In this document: positions 61,441 to 64,000 of the stretch, piece by piece
How positions within the stretch are numbered: position 1 is the first letter of the stretch
Layout of the letters: each line of letters begins with the position of its first letter
Assembly: GCF_029395535.1 (NCBI RefSeq)
Contig: NZ_CP113920.1
Location: forward strand, 496,001-560,000
Origin: Bifidobacterium sp. ESL0732
GTDB lineage: Bacteria > Actinomycetota > Actinomycetes > Actinomycetales > Bifidobacteriaceae
DNA length: 64,000 nucleotides
Reading direction: 5' to 3'
The notes under the pieces: model-generated
What the model saw: only the letters and a program-made list of their open reading frames with translations
What the model was told of the DNA's origin: nothing
Database searches by the model: none
Position numbers and translations under genes: made by a program

Positions 61441-64000
61441 TCAGTGGGTTTCCTCCACGCTGCGGTGACGCACGACTTCGAAGTTCTGTCTGTGAGCGAG
61501 CAGGAAGAGGATGAAGAACGTCAACAGTAGCCACAGTAGGAGCATCCACAGTGGCATCTGTCGCAAGCCGTCGTAATGAGCAGCTGTGGGCTCGCTGTTG
61601 TCGTGCGTGCATATTTCGGCGATAGCCGAGGTGCCGTCGGAAAGCCGATAGCTTGCCGGTATGCAGGGTTCTTTCTTTTTCTGCTGGCCCAAAACACGTG
61701 GGGCGTTGCCGTTGGCCGAACTGTCATGTCCTCCGTTGCCGGTTGTCTGGTTGCCGCCGTTGTTGATACCGGGAACAACGCGCAGGGTCGGGGCGAACGC
61801 CGAAATGCCTGGCTGGAGCGTTGGAACGCTGGGCGTGATGGCCGGCGCAGGGTTGCCGGGAAGACCAGGATTAGTTGGAGTCACAGCGTTGCCAGATGTA
61901 CCGGGTTTGTCCGGGGTGCTTGGCCTGTTGGGCGTATCCGGCTTGCCGGGTTTGTCTGGATTGCCGGGCTTGTCTGGGGTATCGGGGTTGCTTGGATTGC
62001 CGGGCTTGTCTGGAGTGCCAGGGTTATCGGGCTTGCCGGGCTTGTCCGGAGTAGTGGGTTTGCCGGGCTCAGGCGTACTGGGCGTATCGGAGTGATCAAT
62101 ATGGTTCCAAACCGCTTCGATGGTGCGGTTGCCATCGGTCAAATCGATGCTGTCACCTGGATTTTCGATATCGCCATTGGCGGTCCAGTGCTTGAACGTG
62201 TAGTCCTTGGACTCCTTGTTCTTGCTGTCAAGCAGAGTAAACGGATTCTCAGGCACAGCGACAACGGGGAACGGCGCAATCAGGGTCGGGAAGGTCTTTC
62301 TCAGGGTGCCGTCGGCATTGTAGGCGGGTACGTTCGTGCCGATGCCGCCTTTGACCGTGGCGACGACCTTTGAGCTGTCCCCATCGGTGTGGGTGCCTTC
62401 GGGAGCTTTTGCGTCTGCCGTGAGCGTGCGCTGCTGCTGCCACACGTAGGTGCCGGCCCTGTTGCCGTCATTGCCCCGCGACCTGGTCAGGAGCTCTTCG
62501 GCGGTATAGGTCTTGGTCTGATCGACATTTGCAGACGGGGTACTCGGAACAGCGAGCTGAATCCAAGATCCGGTATAGGTGTCATCTGTTGGTTCGGCTG
62601 CGGAGGCGTCTGTCAAGTAGCTGTCGTCAGCCAGCTTCGTATTCTCTCCAATTGATAGTTGGCTTAGACTCGTGCACCCATCGAACACGAATGCCGTATT
62701 ATTGGAGGTGACGTTATGGGTGTCCCAGTTACTGAGATCAAGGCTGGTGAGATTGGTACAACCAATGAACGCTGAATTGATGTTTTTGACATTGCGCGTG
62801 TCCCAGCTGCCTAGATCGAGGCTGGTAAGCCCTGCGCAGCCACCGAACGTGGTGGTCATTTTTTCGACTTTGCTGGTGTTCCATTTCTTAACATTGAGAC
62901 TGGTAAGCCCGCTGCAGCCACCGAACGTGGTGGTCATGTCGGTGACGTTGCCGGTGTCCCAATCGCTGACGTCAAGTGTGGTGAGTTTGCTCAAACCGTA
63001 GAAGGTGCTGGTCATGTCGGTGACGTTGCCGGTCTTCCATCCGCTGACGTTGAGTCTGGTGAACTCGTAGCAATACGAGAACATGTTGTTCATGCTGGTG
63101 ACGTTCTCGGTATTCCAGCCGCTGACATCAATGTTTGCAAGCGCCCAGCATTGGCTGAACATCTGCGACATGCTGGTGACCTTGTCGGTCTTCCATCCGC
63201 TGACGTCCAGAGTGCCGATATTGCGACAGTTATTGAACAGGCTGTTCATGTAGATGACCTTGTCAGTCTTCCAATTGGATGTGTCGAGCTGGGTGAGGTT
63301 GCGACAGTCGTTGAATAGGGAACTCATGTCGGTGACATTGCTGGTGTCCCACTTGTCCGTATTGAGGATACCAAGCTTGTAGCAGCTGTTGAACATGGAA
63401 CTCATGTCGGTGACCTTGCCGGTAATCAAAGTATCTCTGAGATTTAGGTCGCTGAGTTTGCTGCAGCCGCTGAACATGCTGTTCATGTTGGTGACGCTGC
63501 TGGTGTCCCAGCTGCTGAGATCAAGGCTTGTGAGTTTGCTGCAGTTGTTGAACATGAGACTCATGTCGGTGACCTTGTTGGTATTCCAACTGCTGATGTT
63601 GAGATTGGTGAGTTCGGAGCCCATGCTGAACATGCTGTTCATGTTGGTGGTGCTGCTGGTATTCCAGCTGCTGAGATCAAGGTTTGTGAGTTTGTTGCAG
63701 CCCGCGAACATATGACCCATGTTGGTGACGCCAGAGGTATCGATTTTGTCGAGTCCTGTTACGCTTTTCAGTGATGCCATCGCAGCATCGAATCCAGAGG
63801 TTCCTCCGAATGTATTGCTGGAATCTGCTGGAAGTTTCGTCATGGCACCCTCAAAGGCCACACTGGTGATGCTGGTGCGCTCGGGAAGTCCTTTGAACCC
63901 GGTGACATCGAATTCGGCTCCGGGCACGGTGGTGTTGATGATGATGGTGCATTCGTTGCCCGTTTGGCTGAGTGTCCAGGTGGCACCGGTCTTCTCGATC
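61441..64000 (-). CDS. BspA-like leucine-rich-repeat surface protein, 5' end outside the window
   Basis: Large exported protein, at least 852 residues visible; the frame stays open to the window edge, so the signal peptide is missing. After a beta-rich beginning (WTLSQTGNECTIII), about thirteen DUF285 repeats of 26 residues follow, of the form MFxxCxxLTxLDLSxWDTSxVTxM (residue-level pattern), then an InlB-like domain, a Pro/Gly/Lys tract (TPDKPGNP and similar units, about 60 residues), a Cys pair in CIPASYRLSDGTSAIAEIC, and a C-terminal membrane segment before RQNFEVVRHR. No LPxTG-type motif is seen, unlike its relative at 49.5 kb. The 78-bp repeats should allow variation by recombination. 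Confidence 0.85.
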   Translation of the reverse strand, partial: IEKTGATWTLSQTGNECTIIINTTVPGAEFDVTGFKGLPERTSITSVAFEGAMTKLPADSSNTFGGTSGFDAAMASLKSVTGLDKIDTSGVTNMGHMFAGCNKLTNLDLSSWNTSSTTNMNSMFSMGSELTNLNISSWNTNKVTDMSLMFNNCSKLTSLDLSSWDTSSVTNMNSMFSGCSKLSDLNLRDTLITGKVTDMSSMFNSCYKLGILNTDKWDTSNVTDMSSLFNDCRNLTQLDTSNWKTDKVIYMNSLFNNCRNIGTLDVSGWKTDKVTSMSQMFSQCWALANIDVSGWNTENVTSMNNMFSYCYEFTRLNVSGWKTGNVTDMTSTFYGLSKLTTLDVSDWDTGNVTDMTTTFGGCSGLTSLNVKKWNTSKVEKMTTTFGGCAGLTSLDLGSWDTRNVKNINSAFIGCTNLTSLDLSNWDTHNVTSNNTAFVFDGCTSLSQLSIGENTKLADDSYLTDASAAEPTDDTYTGSWIQLAVPSTPSANVDQTKTYTAEELLTRSRGNDGNRAGTYVWQQQRTLTADAKAPEGTHTDGDSSKVVATVKGGIGTNVPAYNADGTLRKTFPTLIAPFPVVAVPENPFTLLDSKNKESKDYTFKHWTANGDIENPGDSIDLTDGNRTIEAVWNHIDHSDTPSTPEPGKPTTPDKPGKPDNPGTPDKPGNPSNPDTPDKPGNPDKPGKPDTPNRPSTPDKPGTSGNAVTPTNPGLPGNPAPAITPSVPTLQPGISAFAPTLRVVPGINNGGNQTTGNGGHDSSANGNAPRVLGQQKKKEPCIPASYRLSDGTSAIAEICTHDNSEPTAAHYDGLRQMPLWMLLLWLLLTFFILFLLAHRQNFEVVRHRSVEETH

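Overview
The window looks like a chromosomal segment of a Bifidobacterium (Actinomycetota). The support is: GC-rich genes with strong third-position G/C, a Leloir galactose set (galE elsewhere, galT-galK with a DeoR regulator), a GH36 alpha-galactosidase with a GPH-type sugar permease, actinobacterial rpoB/rpoC, DUF4916, a DUF348-G5 transglycosylase, several apparently leaderless promoters, and BspA-type surface proteins. The species cannot be fixed from the sequence alone. No tRNA, rRNA, CRISPR array, insertion sequence or prophage was recognised.

Layout. 1-6.6 kb: tail of a cell-surface polysaccharide locus (fused rmlC-rmlD, a Wzz/BY-kinase-like protein with a degenerate nucleotide loop, a disordered tail-anchored protein, a membrane CE4 deacetylase), much of it AT-richer than the rest. 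6.8-26.3 kb: mostly housekeeping and envelope genes (galE, a secreted DUF348-G5-transglycosylase, trxA, two hydrolase-type genes, nudC, an L,D-transpeptidase, gcvH, an App1-like phosphatase, oligopeptidase B, leuB, a TM2 protein, a rearranged lplA, a Crp-type regulator, a class A PBP). 26.6-30.0 kb: deoR-galT-galK, which with galE completes galactose to UDP-sugar conversion. 30.3-34.0 kb: thiolase, HMG-CoA reductase and HMG-CoA synthase, the upper mevalonate pathway in one run. 34.0-39.4 kb: alpha-galactoside use (GPH permease, alpha-galactosidase, AraC regulator). 39.6-45.9 kb: ACT protein, DUF711 protein, trmL, a MutY lacking its Fe-S ligands, a membrane protein, an NDH-2-like oxidoreductase. 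46.2-52.6 kb: accessory region with a TetR/membrane-protein pair under a two-operator promoter, an orphan RhuM protein, a surface protein switched out of frame at a poly-G tract, and an Abi-like HEPN protein. 52.8-61.3 kb: rpoB, rpoC, FHA protein. 61.4-64.0 kb: a second BspA-like surface protein, cut by the window end.

The most unusual signals are non-coding or structural. Two distant intergenic gaps each hold three 14-bp palindromes (CTTGGYGCRCCAAG) spaced exactly 62 bp apart; a third gap has four hairpin units at 61-62 bp spacing and a fourth has 51-bp units with a related TGCA core. The surface gene at 49.5 kb has a G8 tract that breaks the frame and would read through with 9 or 6 G. Its roughly 100-nt leader is duplicated 3.3 kb upstream, in direct orientation, so the two copies flank the TetR/membrane-protein/RhuM block.
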